Shown here piece by piece: positions 45,840-58,600 of a DNA stretch of 64,000 nucleotides (within the stretch, counting starts at the first letter, position 1; each line of letters opens with the position of its first letter). This DNA is from Dioscorea cayenensis subsp. rotundata. Lineage: Eukaryota > Streptophyta > Magnoliopsida > Dioscoreales > Dioscoreaceae. Below the pieces are notes generated by a model that was not told the origin of the DNA, made no database searches, and saw only the letters and a list, made by a program, of their open reading frames with translations. The stretch lies in NCBI RefSeq assembly GCF_009730915.1, contig NC_052481.1:3968001-4032000 (forward strand). Reading direction: 5' to 3'. Both the position numbers and the translations under genes were made by a program.

Positions 45840-46281
45840 TTATATTATTCAGTATTATCCCCCAACTCTTTTTATTTGTTTATGAGTTATTGTATTGCAT
45901 TAATAAAACTTATTTAATTAGAGTGATATCAATGATCCATTAAAGGGTTTTTTTTTATTGTTTGCTAGGAAATGAAGAAGTTAGGTCATGTTTTATAAGT
46001 GTGTTAATTATTTGAATATCTTTAGACATATTATATTAATTTATATATATATATATATAGATTCAAATTAAATCATGTGCTTCGTTATTTTATTATTAAA
46101 ATTTTATGGTAATTGAACGGGCATTTTACACAATGATTTATTTTAAAATTTAAAGTGGAGTTAATTTTCTACTAAAAAAGAGAATTACATCAAGACTAAC
46201 ACTAAAAATTTTCGGTTTATTATTTTTGTGAAAATCTGACCCATTAAGAAGAGAAAACAGTATAGATTAGAAACAACACTC
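44071..46281. other. AT-rich spacer with one strong hairpin
   Basis: Holds the hairpin described at 44858-44886, TA tracts at 44632, 44908, 45806 and 46041, and a loosely repeated phrase (AAGGAAGAATATCAATATTACAA at about 45353 and 45461). No gene recognised. Confidence 0.7.
44858..44886. repeat. Perfect 13-bp stem, 3-base loop hairpin
   Basis: ACGTTCACAGATT, loop ACG, AATCTGTGAACGT. Just upstream is CCGTGGATTGAAATCCAACGG, an imperfect inverted repeat, and downstream GTGCGTAGAGGATCGATGC. It may be the end of a small transposon, but no partner end or TSD was found. Confidence 0.6.
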
Positions 46282-46284
46282 TTA

Positions 46285-47248
46285 GGGGGTGTTTGGATGT
46301 CAAGAGCGGAGTGGGAGTGAGGGGGGAGTACATGCAATCCCTTGTTTGGGTGTCCATCAATAGGAGTGAGAGGGGATTGTGGAGGGAGTGAGACTCACCC
46401 ATGTGAGTGAGTCTCAATCACCATGCTTTTGGGGGGATTGCCCAATCCTGGATATGGAAAAGACTTATATGCCCCTAGGTTTACAAATATTTATTTTGAT
46501 AATTAATTAGTTAAATTTTTTTGAATGGGTTACACAAATATAATTAAAAATATCTTATTATAGTTAATACCATTAATTATTATCTAATTAATAATATTAA
46601 TATTTAAATATAATACTTATAACAAAATTATAGTATTATAAAAATTAAATAGTTATTTTTTTACAATTAATTAGTTAAATTTTTTTTGAATGTGTTAAAA
46701 CAAATATAATTAAAAAAATATCTCATTATAGTTAATACCATTAATAACTAGCTAATTAATAATATTAATATTTAAATATAATATTTATAACCAAATTATA
46801 GTATTATCAATGTAAATAGTTATTTTTTTATAATTAATTAGTTAGATTTTTTTTCAATGTTTTAAAAAAATTATAATTAAAAAAATAATTCAAGATATTT
46901 AACATCAGTTAATTAATATCTAATTAATGATATTAACATCTCATCCAAAAAAATTAGATTGAAATTATAGTATACCAAAAATTAAATATTTATTTTTTTC
47001 ATAATTTAAAAAAATATATAATTAAAAAAATAAGTCATTATTATATATACAATATCATTTATATGGATGACGGTCATAATTGTCATTTTATCATATTCAC
47101 TTTCTTTACTTTTCCCATTCCCAATAAATTACACTCTCCAAACCTTACCAACCAAACACATTCTTCATTCTCACTCCTCCTCCATTACCCCTCATGTCAC
47201 TCCCAATCCACTCCTCCCCCAATCCACTCTTGGCATCCAAACACCCCC
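46285..47248. mobile_element. PIF/Harbinger-type MITE with internal tandem repeats
   Basis: Starts GGGGGTGTTTGGATG, ends CATCCAAACACCCCC, with TSD TTA at 46282-46284 and 47249-47251. Inner arms also pair (GGAGTGGGAGTGAG.../...CTCACTCC). The middle has three or more tandem units of about 165 bases starting AATTAATTAGTTA at 46501, 46665 and 46832, each containing TAATACCATTAAT- and TTTAAATATAATA-like text. No protein; the ORFs near 47063 are arm sequence. Confidence 0.88.
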
Positions 47249-47251
47249 TTA

Positions 47252-48523
47252 TTTCTTCAATATATATTTCTATATATACAATTGGAGCTATATGTCATTG
47301 TATAATTAATATTACATGACTAGTAATTTTTAATAACAAGGGCTTATGATTATGATTTTAATTACTTAATTTTTTTATTCTATCTTTTGGAATATTAAAT
47401 ATTAATGTACTATAAATTAGTTTTTTTTGTGTGTTAAAGAAGATTGTCCAAAAGAATATTTATATTTTTTTCAAAAACAATGAAACACCCCGCTTTAATT
47501 TAAAACATTTTTTTGGAAAGACATGACCCTCGTAAAATAATTTTTTCTATCACTTATTTATTTATTATATTATTTTTATTTTTACTTCAATACACGCACG
47601 CTCTTTAGATTATAGTATAAGGATATTTATATTTTGAATATAATTAAACATAAGTTATTTGAACCTTAAAATTTTTTTTATTTTTTTTTGGGTTTGTTTT
47701 GACCAGATGGTTAATTGAATGTATATCTCCTACCAAGGCGGAGCCAAAAATTATAAAGTAAGGGGGTGAATTAAAAAAAAATATATTAATAAATTTTGTT
47801 TAAAATTTATTTATATGTTAATTTATAGTTTAATTTATAAAAATAAGTGCCAAATAATAAAGTTTTACAAAAACTTAACTAAGAAATATAATTTTATATT
47901 TTGTGTAAATTAATTTATAAAAAACTAAAAACTAAAACATAGATTTTTGAAAAAAAAAAATGCATATATACTACATCAAATAATTTATAAATTATCAATA
48001 GATTAAATAATAGGTTTTTATAAATATTTTTTTAAATATTATTTTTAAGAAGATAAATATTAATTTATAAAAAAATTGATATTAAAATAATAAAAATAAA
48101 ACCCTAAAGAAATATAGAGAAAGAGAAATTTTAAAAAAATATTAAAAAACTTGCATACAGAGAGAGAGAAGGGGGCCCCTTGTTTGGGTCGGAGAGGAGA
48201 GAGGGGTGAAAGGAGGGGGTGGCGAGGGTTCGCAGATGACAAGGTGGGCGGCCACCCCTACCCCTGCCCCCCTCTCTCTTCGCCCTTGTCTATAGTTGTA
48301 CTTTAAGTATCTGCACGTCTAATTTGTAGACTAAAGTTGCACTTTAAGTATTATGTAATTTTTTTAATAAATGAGACTAGCATTGTTATTGGAAGGCATG
48401 CACATGACTAACAATCAATTATCCCGCTCGAGCATCTTTACCTGATGACGTGGGGTGCTGATTGAAAATCAAATTACCTACAAACACAATCCGTTATAAC
48501 TACTATATCTAATAAGATTTGAA
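47252..48523. other. Unrecognised AT-rich spacer
   Basis: Poly-A/T with one GC-rich island at 48160-48290 (AGAGAGAGAAGGGGGCCCC, GGTGGCGAGGGTTCG). The island could be the edge of an unidentified repeat. No gene seen. Confidence 0.6.
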
Positions 48524-48531
48524 CTTATGCC

Positions 48532-51500
48532 TAGGGCTGTTAAAAAAATCTCTTAAACCGTAAACTAGATCAGACCGGTTTTTTCTGAACTGCTGGTCCG
48601 GTTCCAACCAGTTTCATCATTAACCGGTCCGGTCCGATTTTGGAACTGATTCCCAACCGGTTTGGTCCGGTTCCAGTTCTTGGAACCACAGTCCAAACCG
48701 GACCGGACCGGTTTATTTATAAATCTGTAAATATGGTTTTCGTTTTAGGTTTATTAAAAAATTGTTTTTATAGGGTTCAGAACAAAAACTAAAAAGGCAA
48801 AAAAGACAAAAAGTAAAAACTCCTTTCTGAGCTCTCTGCCTCCGAGGGATCGAGACTTCCGAGCCTCCGGCTCCGCCAGTCAGCCTCCGGCCTCTCTTTG
48901 ATCCCTCTCACTCTCCACCACGCTCGCTCCCTAGTCTTTCTCTACCTCTCTCGCTCTCTCTCTCTCTCTTCGAAGTTGAAGATTTCGATCGAAAGGTATC
49001 TTTTGACTCTTGATTGTGTTCTTTCTTTTCTCAATGATTGATTTGGTACTGAAGTGTTATTGTTAGTTTGTTACAATCAACGGATGATTCGAGGATTTCT
49101 TCTTGTTTTTTTTGGTTGAATTTGGTTTTTTTTTACTGATGGGCGATTGGCTTTGGTTAAGCTATTTAGGTTGGGGACTTGGGGTTTTACCTTTTTGGTG
49201 ATCGAGCTTGATCTTACTGTTTGTGTTTAGTGGTTATTGTTTGTGATTCACTGATTATGTTTAGTGTTTACTGTTTGTGATTCACTGTTTTCTATATTCA
49301 CTGAAAGTTTGAAATACATTCTCTTGGATCTTATCACCTTTTCTCTTTTCTATATTCTTCTCTTCTCTTAATCATTAAAGAAAAGAATGGAATGTAGGTA
49401 ATTGGTTGGAACTACATGTGTTATTGTTTTGGTAGATTATTTACTCATTCTAATTTCTAAGTATTTCTAACCATGTATAATTCTGAATTTCTAATTAATC
49501 TAATTAAATTTGCAATGTTTCCACTTTACTTCTTTAGACTGGTCACTGTACCACTATGTTGCTTTCTAATTTCTAATTTCTAACTTGATTGTTTTATTAT
49601 TGGTTTAGCAAATTTGATGGCTGAAGAAAATAAAGTTACATCTAGAAATGTAACAGAGACAGCGTCAATTACGTTGTTTCAAGAAAGAGGAAATCTTCTT
49701 TGTGGTCAGATGTTTGGGAAGATTTCAAAGAAATAGAGGGGACTGATAGGGTTGAATGTAAACATTGCAGGAAGAATTACAAGTGTGATAAGAGCAAAAA
49801 TGGCACTAGTACTTTGTGTCAGCATAAAGGAAAGTGCACGAAGAATCCAAATAATGATAGCAAAAGCCAAAAAACTCTAACCTTTGACAAGGTAATGGAA
49901 CTGAAGATGGTAAGTTGGTGACCGTGAATTTTGATCCTAAAGTTTGTAGAATGGCTTGTGCCGAGTACATAGTGTGCGGGGAGCTACCATTTAGGCATGT
50001 TGAAAATGTGGCATTCAAGGCATTTTATTTCAAGCTACAACCTAAGTTTAAGCCACCATCTCGGACACCTGTGGCTAGAGATTGTTACCAACTGTACTTG
50101 GACATGAAGACAAAATTGTGTAAGAATATGAAGAAGTATAGAGTTTCCTTGACCACAGACACTTGGAGATCCATTTAGAATATCAACTACATGTGTGTCA
50201 CAGCGCATTTTATTGATAAGGGTTAGGTTTTACATAAGAGAATCATCAACTTTTTTCAAGTTCCAAATCACAAGGGGGAGACCATTAGTTGAGAGCTTGA
50301 GACATGCATGAGAGAATGGAAGATAAAAAAACTATGCTCTATCACAGTTGATAATGCATTATCTAATGATACAACACTAAACAGTTGGAGGAGGAAATTG
50401 TGTTCAGTTACAAGTTCTATTGTCTTGGAGCCAAAATTTCTACACTTAAGATGTGGTGCTCACATCATCAATTTGATTGTGAATGAAGGCTTGAAGGAGA
50501 TCGAGAAGTTTGTTGCTTCCATAAGGCTTGCTTGCAAATTTGTGCAGTCTTCAACAGTGAGACAACAATTATTTGAAGAATGTTGTGAAAGAGGAAGAAT
50601 TGAAACAAAAGCCTTATTGTGTTTAGATGTGGCCACTAGGTGGAATTCAACCTATCTTATGTTGGATACAGCAATAAGATTCCAAAAGGTATTTGATAGG
50701 ATGGTTGGCGATGGGAATTATGATAATTATTTCATAGAAGAGGATCAACAACCACCTACTGATGATGATTGGGAGCAGGCAAGGAAATATACAGAGTTTC
50801 TGAAGACTTTTTATATGGCCACTAAATATTTTAGTGGGTCATCATATACAACATCAAACTTATTTCTTCTAGAAATATTTGATATTTCCCAAAAGTTAAA
50901 TAAGATAATAAATCAACCAGATGAGAATCCCACACATTGTATGATGGCTATTAGAATGAAGCAAAAGTTTGACAAGTACTGGGGGGATGCAGAGAAAATT
51001 AGTGATGTGTTGTTTGTGGCTTCTGTTCTTGATCCAAGGTTCAAGTTCAAATTAGACATTTTTATGCTAAATGTCGGAAGCCACAAGATTATATTGAAGC
51101 TTTGTGCCAGAAAATTGAGAAATTGCTTAAGGATTTGTTCAGCTTGTATAACAAAGAAAATCCACAGTCCTCAAATGATAAGCAAAACACACAAAGTGCT
51201 TTAGTTGAAGTTGAGGAACAAGAATCAGATCTTTTTGCTGAATATGCAGATCCTGAAGACTCTTCATCAAGTAAGCATGAAGTTGATAAATACTTGAATG
51301 ATAGTTATGAACCATACACTCGGCAATTTGATATTCTCAGTTTGTGGAGGTTGAATGGTCACAAGTACCCAATCTTGTCGGACATAGCTCGTAAGTGTTT
51401 AAGTTTCTACAGTTTCTTCTGAATCTGCCTTATCTGATGGTGGTAGAATTCTTGATTCATTTAGGAGTTCTTTGCATCCAAGGATGGTTGAGACGTTGAT

Positions 51501-52841
51501 GTGTTTTCATGATTGGTTGCTTGCCAGTAGTCTTCTACCTATTATGGATGAAGAATACAGAGAAGAGTTGGACAACTTATTGCATTCTCAAAAAATTTTG
51601 GCAGGTTATCTTCATACCTCATTCTTATTTATTTTATAATTTTGTTTACTAAATTCTTAAACTTGTTTTTTCTTCCTGTTTACAACAATTTTCAGAAATG
51701 GAAGCAATGTCAATCGGTTCACATTCACTTGGGGAACAATTACCTTCCATAATCTCCGAAGGGGATGATAGTGAAGGGGACTCAGATTAATCTTGTTGTG
51801 TTTGCTTTTTTTTTTTTCTAGTTATTTTGTTGTGGACTTCACCTTTGCTTTCTGAATTTTTCTAGTTGTTGTGGACAACCTGTGTGCACATACCATGATA
51901 ACAAGCTAGTTTGCAGTGCAGCAGTGGATCTATCATAAGGAGGCATTGGATTTGTTCATAAATGGCTTATTATCATGGTCTCCACTCTCCAGTATTATGA
52001 GTTTGTGGTTGTGTGGGCTTGATTCATCAGCATAATTTGACTGTTTTGTTTTTCACTGTACATGTAAAGGATTGAAGTTCATCAATTCATTGTATTGGGG
52101 ATATCAGTGGGAATTCATTCTAAAAAGTTTTATAGTTTTTGTATTTTTTTTATATAAGAAAATAAGGGAATGGGCATGAGTGCACTCTTGATGTAAATAA
52201 AATTCATCAATGAAAAGCCAGTTTGTGTTTTTATATACAATTTGGGTTTTCTATAAAACAGGACACCAGATTCTTTCTTTGTGATCTTGTACATGAAAAG
52301 CATATATATGGATATGCTCAGGGGAAACATGAGGTTAGTGAGTAAATGTGTATATTCACTTCTTGCATCAAGACTTGGTAGAGTTTCTATGAATTCTTTT
52401 AGTATTAGATTGGTCATTTGGTCTCCTTCACTTCTGGTTGACAGGTTGTGCCTTCTGAGTTTGACTTATCACCCGCGTATGGTAGCACTACCACTGGTGC
52501 CGCATTAGATGCCCACTCCTCCTTTAAAAAGGTGTTGAATCTAATTATCATTTCTCTTCGGAATTCCAGCTCTCGTGTGAAGAGATCAAAGAGGACAAAG
52601 GCGAGGATTTATAGATAAGTAATGTATATTAATTAATTTAATTTTAATTTATAAAACCCGGGACCGAACCAGACCGGACCAAAGCGGTCCAAAACGGTCC
52701 AAACTGGAACTGGACCGGACCAGACCGGTCCATAACGGTTTGGACCGGTCAAGGTTTCCCTGTTATTTGGTCCGGTCCTGTCCCAATAATAAGGAAACTA
52801 TTTAACCTGTCCGGTCCGGTTTTGGACTGTGCATAGCCCTA
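48532..52841 (+). mobile_element. hAT DNA transposon, both ends present
   Basis: The left end TAGGGCTGT and right end GCATAGCCCTA are short inverted repeats. The 8-bp TSD is CTTATGCC (48524-48531) and CTTACGCC (52842-52849), 7 of 8 matching. Both subterminal regions (48590-48715 and 52660-52830) are packed with GGACCGG/CCGGTCC motifs, as hAT transposase-binding regions are. It carries one transposase gene (degraded), preceded by a CT-rich leader (about 48840-48990) and an apparent leader intron starting near 48996. Total 4310 bases, a normal length for an autonomous member. Confidence 0.9.
49617..51790 (+). pseudogene. hAT transposase (SLEEPER-like), recently disabled
   Basis: ATG 49617 opens MAEENKVTSRN, then the frame shifts before KRKSSLWSDVWEDFKE. 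A BED finger follows (VECKHCRKNY...LCQHKGKC), then FRHVENVAFKAF, YRVSLTTDTWRSI, ITVDNALSND, HLRCGAHIINLIVNEGL, DVATRWNSTYLMLD and, after a further frameshift near 51090, WRLNGHKYPILSDIAR, SSESALSDGGRILDSFRSSL and PRMVETLMCFHDWL (dimerisation block). Stops seen at 50176-50178 (Q before NINY), 50224-50226 (expected W) and 50287-50289. A final intron (about 51605-51694) leads to a short acidic exon ending GDSEGDSD. The long open stretches suggest recent decay. It may still be mobilised by an intact relative. Confidence 0.88.
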
Positions 52842-52849
52842 CTTACGCC

Positions 52850-53064
52850 ACTTGAACGTTTTATATTTACCTTTAGTAGTGGGGTCAGTGCCATTGGGCT
52901 ATAAATCCGTATTAGCTAAATCAACAACTTAAATATTTTTAATCAACCCAAGAACTCAAATTTCAATATTACAAACTTCAATTCATATATATATATATAT
53001 ATATTGATCATAAAGAATCAAAATTATCTATAAATAATAAGAACAAACATGTACAAAAGATCAC
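52850..53064. other. 3' flank of the invertase inhibitor gene
   Basis: AT-rich, with a TA tract at 52986-53004. It is downstream of the minus-strand inhibitor gene and probably contains its 3' end. Confidence 0.5.
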
Positions 53065-53637
53065 TTAAAACAGTATTTTTTTAGCAAGCATGCTTGAAAT
53101 AGATAAAGAAATGGCGGAGAGGCCAAAGAAGTTATCATCCTCTTTCTCAAGTGGAGAAACAATGCCACCTTCACTGAAACCATCTTCACAAGTCTGTGGA
53201 TCATCAACAACACTACTAAGATAAGTTATAGCATCATCAAACCTCTTGGCTTTGATTGCTTTAACACTGTCTCTAAGTGCAGAGATGGCATCAGAATACA
53301 ACTCCTCACAACTCTCCAAGCATGACCTCATGTACGTATCATTTGCTGGTGTGGCCTTCAAGAGCTTCTTAACTTGTGACTTAACATGTGTGGCATTTTT
53401 GATGGAGAGTTTTAGAGAAATGAGTGCAAGTCCTCTGAGGTCTGATTTATGGCTTTTTGGAACTGAACTTAGAGAGTTGTTGCAGAGATTGAAGCTCACA
53501 TTTGGATCTCCATCAGCACATCTCTTGCAAGTATCTGAGACGATGTCCAGCTTCTCACTGCTGGTCTCCGAAGAACAATAATGGATGTTGCTAAAGAGAA
53601 GAAAAGTGATGGAGAAGATGATTAGGAATGGATTCAT
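53065..53637 (-). CDS. Plant invertase / pectin methylesterase inhibitor (PMEI domain)
   Basis: Single exon, 190 residues. A hydrophobic N-terminal segment (residues 3-18, FLIIFSITFLLFSNI) is a clear signal peptide, with cleavage likely near residue 22-25, so the protein should act in the cell wall or vacuole. The mature part is a four-helix PMEI-type domain: the first disulfide hairpin is DTCKRCADGDPNVSFNLC (C37 with C52, plus an extra C40), then CLESCEELYSDAISALRDSV and DDPQTCEDGF, which are the family's second and third conserved segments. The DPNVSFNLC spacing is closer to putative invertase inhibitors than to classical PMEIs, but the target cannot be told from sequence. A C-terminal hydrophobic tail (ISLSISSMLAKKILF) is usual. 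The upstream (TA)n at 53687-53733 may supply the TATA element. Confidence 0.93.
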   Translation of the reverse strand: MNPFLIIFSITFLLFSNIHYCSSETSSEKLDIVSDTCKRCADGDPNVSFNLCNNSLSSVPKSHKSDLRGLALISLKLSIKNATHVKSQVKKLLKATPANDTYMRSCLESCEELYSDAISALRDSVKAIKAKRFDDAITYLSSVVDDPQTCEDGFSEGGIVSPLEKEDDNFFGLSAISLSISSMLAKKILF

Positions 53638-53640
53638 TGT

Positions 53641-53691
53641 TTGAATTGATATTGTGATGGAGATAATTAGCGAGTTTTGTTTGCATTGATA

Positions 53692-53731
<40 letters not shown>

Positions 53732-54829
53732 TGTAAATTGGAAGAGTTGGGTTATGCTTGAAGGAAAACAAGAATGATGTGGGGGATGGAGTGGGAGAGG
53801 AGATGAAAATGGTGTGATTTGCGGGGGGAGAAGCAAATGGCGTGAGATTTCTAAAGTTGGAAGGCCGGTTTGGGTTTCTCTAGTGCTCAAAGGATGTAAA
53901 ACTTTGTTTGCATGATCACGCATGCTTTGGTCGCACGTTCTCATTCAGTTCCAACTGCCATTAATTGTGCATGCATTGGTGCAACCTAACCTTAAAAATC
54001 TAGACTCAACAGACTTAGACCTCAGGTTGCATGTGTATCTTGTAGTAGTGGTTTTGGAAGTTTTCATTGAGGGTTAAATAGAGTAAGACAGTGTGAATGT
54101 GTGCGTTTTTGCCATAGTGAATGTCTCTTTCTATAGGTCATTTGAGTTGTTTTCAAGCTTTTAAATAATTGCTTTAGTGAGAGTGCACTCAAGGAAAGCA
54201 TCATTGATGGGCATAAGAAGGAGTGGTTTCAAAGTATGGCTGGGGCGTGGGGGGTTTGGGGTTATAAGCTTTCTTATCTTATCTTCTGATAAAAAAGTAA
54301 CAATTTTGTATTATGTGATGGGCCTTTCATGTTTTGTGCAAGTTTATTGTTGGGAAAGGACAAAGATATGGTGCCATTCAACCTTTACACTTATGTGCAT
54401 TAGATGCAGTGGTGCTAAGGGTCCTGCTCTGAGTGCATGCTTGTAGTCCAATTTTTGTGTTGGCTCGATGAAAACGCATTGGGCGGGCTTTTGTCCCTAT
54501 CTTCATATATGTTACTGCTGCTACAATGTTAATTGAAAAAAGGCCAGGTTTCTTCCTTAATTTCTCCATCCTAATTTCATCTTGGAGAAGATCTACAAGA
54601 GATGGAACATGGATTCTCAAAGATCATGAAAGATTGATTATCATTTTTGTAGTACCAAATTCTTATTAATAATTGAGAATTCCCCTAAAACTAGACTAGG
54701 CATTGTTAAGGTCATTTTTAAGTATTTCAAGGAAAGAAAGGTTATCAAGCAACTTATAATTGGCATGCAATTGTAGTTTCATGTGTTAAAGATAATTATG
54801 TTAATTTTATCTATTGATTTATGGTATTA
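53641..54829. other. Upstream region of the inhibitor gene and unrecognised spacer
   Basis: 53687-53733 is a TA/ATG-rich tract. 53760-53960 is the likely promoter of the minus-strand inhibitor. 54180-54620 has moderately GC-rich text with short open frames on both strands that match nothing I know. Confidence 0.45.
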
Positions 54830-55216
54830 TGATATTTTTATATCTTGCGATTTGACTCATTTGGTATAATCTTTTGTTAAGTGATTCCTAAATATGAGTG
54901 AGGAACCGGCCACTCCAAGAAATATTAAAAAGAAAGATCGATAGATTACTTAACAAAAGTCATAATCATTCATGAAAAGAACCTAAAATACAAAGCTTTG
55001 ATTCCAAGAATGTATAAACTAACAACTCCCCATTAACCTTGAGGAGGTTGCACGTCCATGATGTTTACGGTTAGACATCATTGACCAATTCAAAAGCAGA
55101 TTAAAAATCTGCAGAATTAAGTAAACAGGTTTTATATAACATAATCTTCAGTTCAATTGGGCTTCTTCAAGCTGCATTTGGGCTTCTTTTTTTCATCGGG
55201 CCCATTGGCCATATCA
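54830..55216 (-). mobile_element. Probable 3' LTR of the minus-strand gypsy element
   Basis: Begins TGATATTTTTATATC and ends GGCCATATCA on the plus strand, i.e. TGATAT/ATATCA inverted termini, 387 bases. On the minus strand it directly follows a polypurine tract (GGGGAGAGGAG, complement of 55220-55230) and the end of the pol frame. A short LTR of this size is usual in some chromovirus lineages. The 5' LTR is outside the window, so it cannot be checked here. Confidence 0.5.
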
Positions 55217-55657
55217 ATACTCCTCTCCCCAGCTTGACTCCTCGTCACCAAGACCAGACCATTTGATCAAGGCTTCTTTCTTTAGTTTCCCTGATCTCTT
55301 AACACTTCTTACTTGTAAAAGGTTCTCGGTTAAGCGACTCCAGTGCCAACTTTGTCTCATTGTCAGATGGTGTTCCTTTGCATTCTCCAAGTTTTGAGAC
55401 ATGGAAAACCGAGTGGATTCAAGACTATTCTGGCAGATCTAGCTAATAAGCCACTATGCTGATGTGACGAATAATTGTGAATGGCCTGAAATAATGTTGG
55501 AAAAGCTTGTTTGAGGTTCGGCGTTGGACAGTCACTTGTCGGTAAGTTTGCAGCTTGACATAGACTAAACCCATTGATTTAAATTCTTTGTCTTGCTTAT
55601 CGCTGCCTGCATTGTGTTTCATAAGCTGCCTGGTTTGATGGAGGGTACGTTTGATTT

Positions 55658-58600
55658 TGTCACGCCCTAACTCGGCCCGGCCGGACCCGACGCACGTACA
55701 AACGACCGCAGACCCACAGGGCGTTAGCCCTATAAGCCTGCAAGGCCTCAGAACCTGATTCAGAGTAAACAACTTAACAAACCAGTAGAGTCACTGGATT
55801 ACCAACTCTATAAAGTACACAATACCGGAATACAGAAATCCAAAATACAAAATACAGGAATATAGGGATAGACAATGACAAGAACTCAAAATTTACAACG
55901 GATAAGACAACATCTACAGACAATCTTTCAAGATCCAAGCTGGTCTATCACTCTTGATCTGAAAAGGATTTAAAGAAAATCTATGAGCTCACTAGCCCAG
56001 TAAGTAATCCAGAAATTGATCAAAACAACAAGGTTTATAAATCTCAAATTCAAATGCCAAGAACAATTAAGCTTTTCAACTCAAATTGAACAGAGTTTAC
56101 AAATAAATAGCCCATTAGGGGTATAATTCCAAAAACAAAAATGTCGTTAACCAAAACATTGCAGGTAAAAGAATTATCAGTTTTCAAAATTGTCAAACAG
56201 AGACATAGTAAATCATCAGATATGAGCATTGGTCTCCAAAGCATAGTTAGACTAAGCCAAAAATTTCAGAGGTATGTTTCAATTATACCGGATTTTCAGA
56301 ATATTACAAGTTTTCGAAATAAAAATTTAAATAACTTATATACTATAATATTCTAATAAAAGAATATATACAAATACGTCATTCACCAAAAATTGAAAAC
56401 TAGAAACACGATCTCAAGATGCAAAAAACTTCAAGGCAGGATAAAAAGTGTGCCTAAGATATACCCGGAAATTAAAAACACATAAATAGTGCAATTGAAA
56501 GAAAAATCAAAATCAAAAGTCAAAGCAGAGATTAACATGTTCTAGAGTATGTCTCCAAATTCACTGTAAATACCAAAGATCATTTGTTTATCCTCGGTGA
56601 CAGACCCGAGCCAAAATAACAGAAATCATTTATTTACCCACGGTGACCCGAGACTGAATACCAGGTGACCGTTGATTATTTCACTGAACGGACACGATGC
56701 GAAACTGCAGTCTCATTTTCCCAAAATTACTTGTCGATAAGGTCATGGTTTAACCCCCCACTGAAAGGGTTGCATATTGCTCGTTTGGAGACCAAAATAT
56801 TCAAATACAAAAAATATTTACAAGGTACAAATTCAGAAATCACCAAATTCCTCCGATGCCCAAGTTCGCAGAAAATAAATTAAATTTCAAGATCCCACTT
56901 TTGGGAGAACTAAAATATACGGAAATTAAAGATTAAGTAAACAAAACATTTAAAATTATTTAAAATACTAAATTCTTGAAACTAAAGTAAAACAAATATA
57001 CAACTAAATAAATAATGGACATAATTTAAGCGGATCATACCAACGTCTGGATTAAGTACACAGTTCAAAACATTTAATATAGTCATCTAAACGAAATCAC
57101 AATACTAGTATAAATAATAAATCAATAACCAAAACAAAATGAAAAGTAATATTAAATTAAGACCATTGAATAAAAATATCTAAACATACATCTTCAAAAA
57201 TAATAATTTCAATATTAACAAAAATAACAGATATTCAAAATAAAATAACAAGACAATTAATTTACCGAATAAAATAATTTCTCGAATACTAAAATACGGA
57301 ATTATCGGTGGATTACTTATAATATTCATAACAAAAATAGTTTTTGTAGGGCAAATTCGAATTTTTCAAAAATATTCAATTCAAATACCCAAAAATCACT
57401 CGAAATACTAAGGTAGAGTTTCTAAAACATGCCAAACTTTATAATCCAAATATGATCAAATATTCCTTTAAACAAAAGTTGCAAGCTGCCACTCCTATGA
57501 AATTTTAAATATAGAATCAAATAATATTAGAACTTTTGGAATTAATACTTGTCAAAAATATTAGGTGCGGATTACTTACCTCGAAAATACTCTACTCCAA
57601 GACACAATGCGAAGACCCAAAGTCACTTCTCAAGTGGTCCTATAACCCAAGGATTGGCAACCATTACAACTCAAGAAAGAATGAACCATTCAAAACATAA
57701 AATGAACAACATAAACTAGGGTTGTTGGTCATCATCAAGGCAACTACCTAAGATCACACAAGGACTGCAAGGTCACTTTCAAATGCAAAAACACACATCC
57801 TAAGGCTGCAGAATTTAGAAGGTGAGTGTGTTCTTCTAAGCATGCACTAGTTGGCCCTTAAGCATGCTTGAAAGAAACAAGAAGACATGCAAAAAAACTA
57901 ATTTACAAGCATAAAGTTTGGGTTTCTAATGAGTTCAAAAACATTAACAGGCTGCAGGTTTCCATGTAAGAATATGCAGAGATAAACACTCAAATGGCTG
58001 TAGCTTTTGATGTAAATATAAGTATATATGTATACCAACAAAAGGCTGTAGTTTTCATGCAAAAATATACAAAGATAAACACTCAAATGGCTGCAGTTTT
58101 CATGCAAAAATGTGCAAAGATAAACATTCAAATGGATGTAGTTTTTGATGTAAATATAAGTATATATGTATACCAACAAAAGGCTGTAGTTTTCATGCAA
58201 AAATATACAAAGATAAACACTCAAATGGCTGCAGTTTTCATACGAAAATATATGCCTATATATTCTTTCAAAAGGATAAAACTCTTGAAGCAAACCTAAG
58301 AATATAAACAAAGAAGATTTCATCTTGGCATACAAACATGCTATGAATGGAAAGCTAAGCTTTTGATCGAGGTGGACAATCCTTGGTAACTACCTCTAGG
58401 TTTGCCGACAAGTTGTCGACGATGATCTCTTCCCCAGCTTGATCACCGTCTCTATAGTGCTCCGCAATGATTCTCACCCTTGAAGCTCTAAGTGGAGAAG
58501 TAATGGAAACCAAGGAGATGAAGGAAACAAGGGAGGGAGGGAGGAGGCAAGGAGGTTGACACTTGATTTGACCACAAGCATGGATGTGATGGAGCCCGGG

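Noticed and set aside
47063..47309. Two overlapping 80-codon ORFs rich in S, P and L
   Set aside because: They translate the right terminal arm of the MITE 46285-47248.
57898..58335. 145-codon repetitive ORF on the minus strand
   Set aside because: It is the 46-bp tandem array inside a solo LTR; the peptide repeats reflect the DNA repeats.
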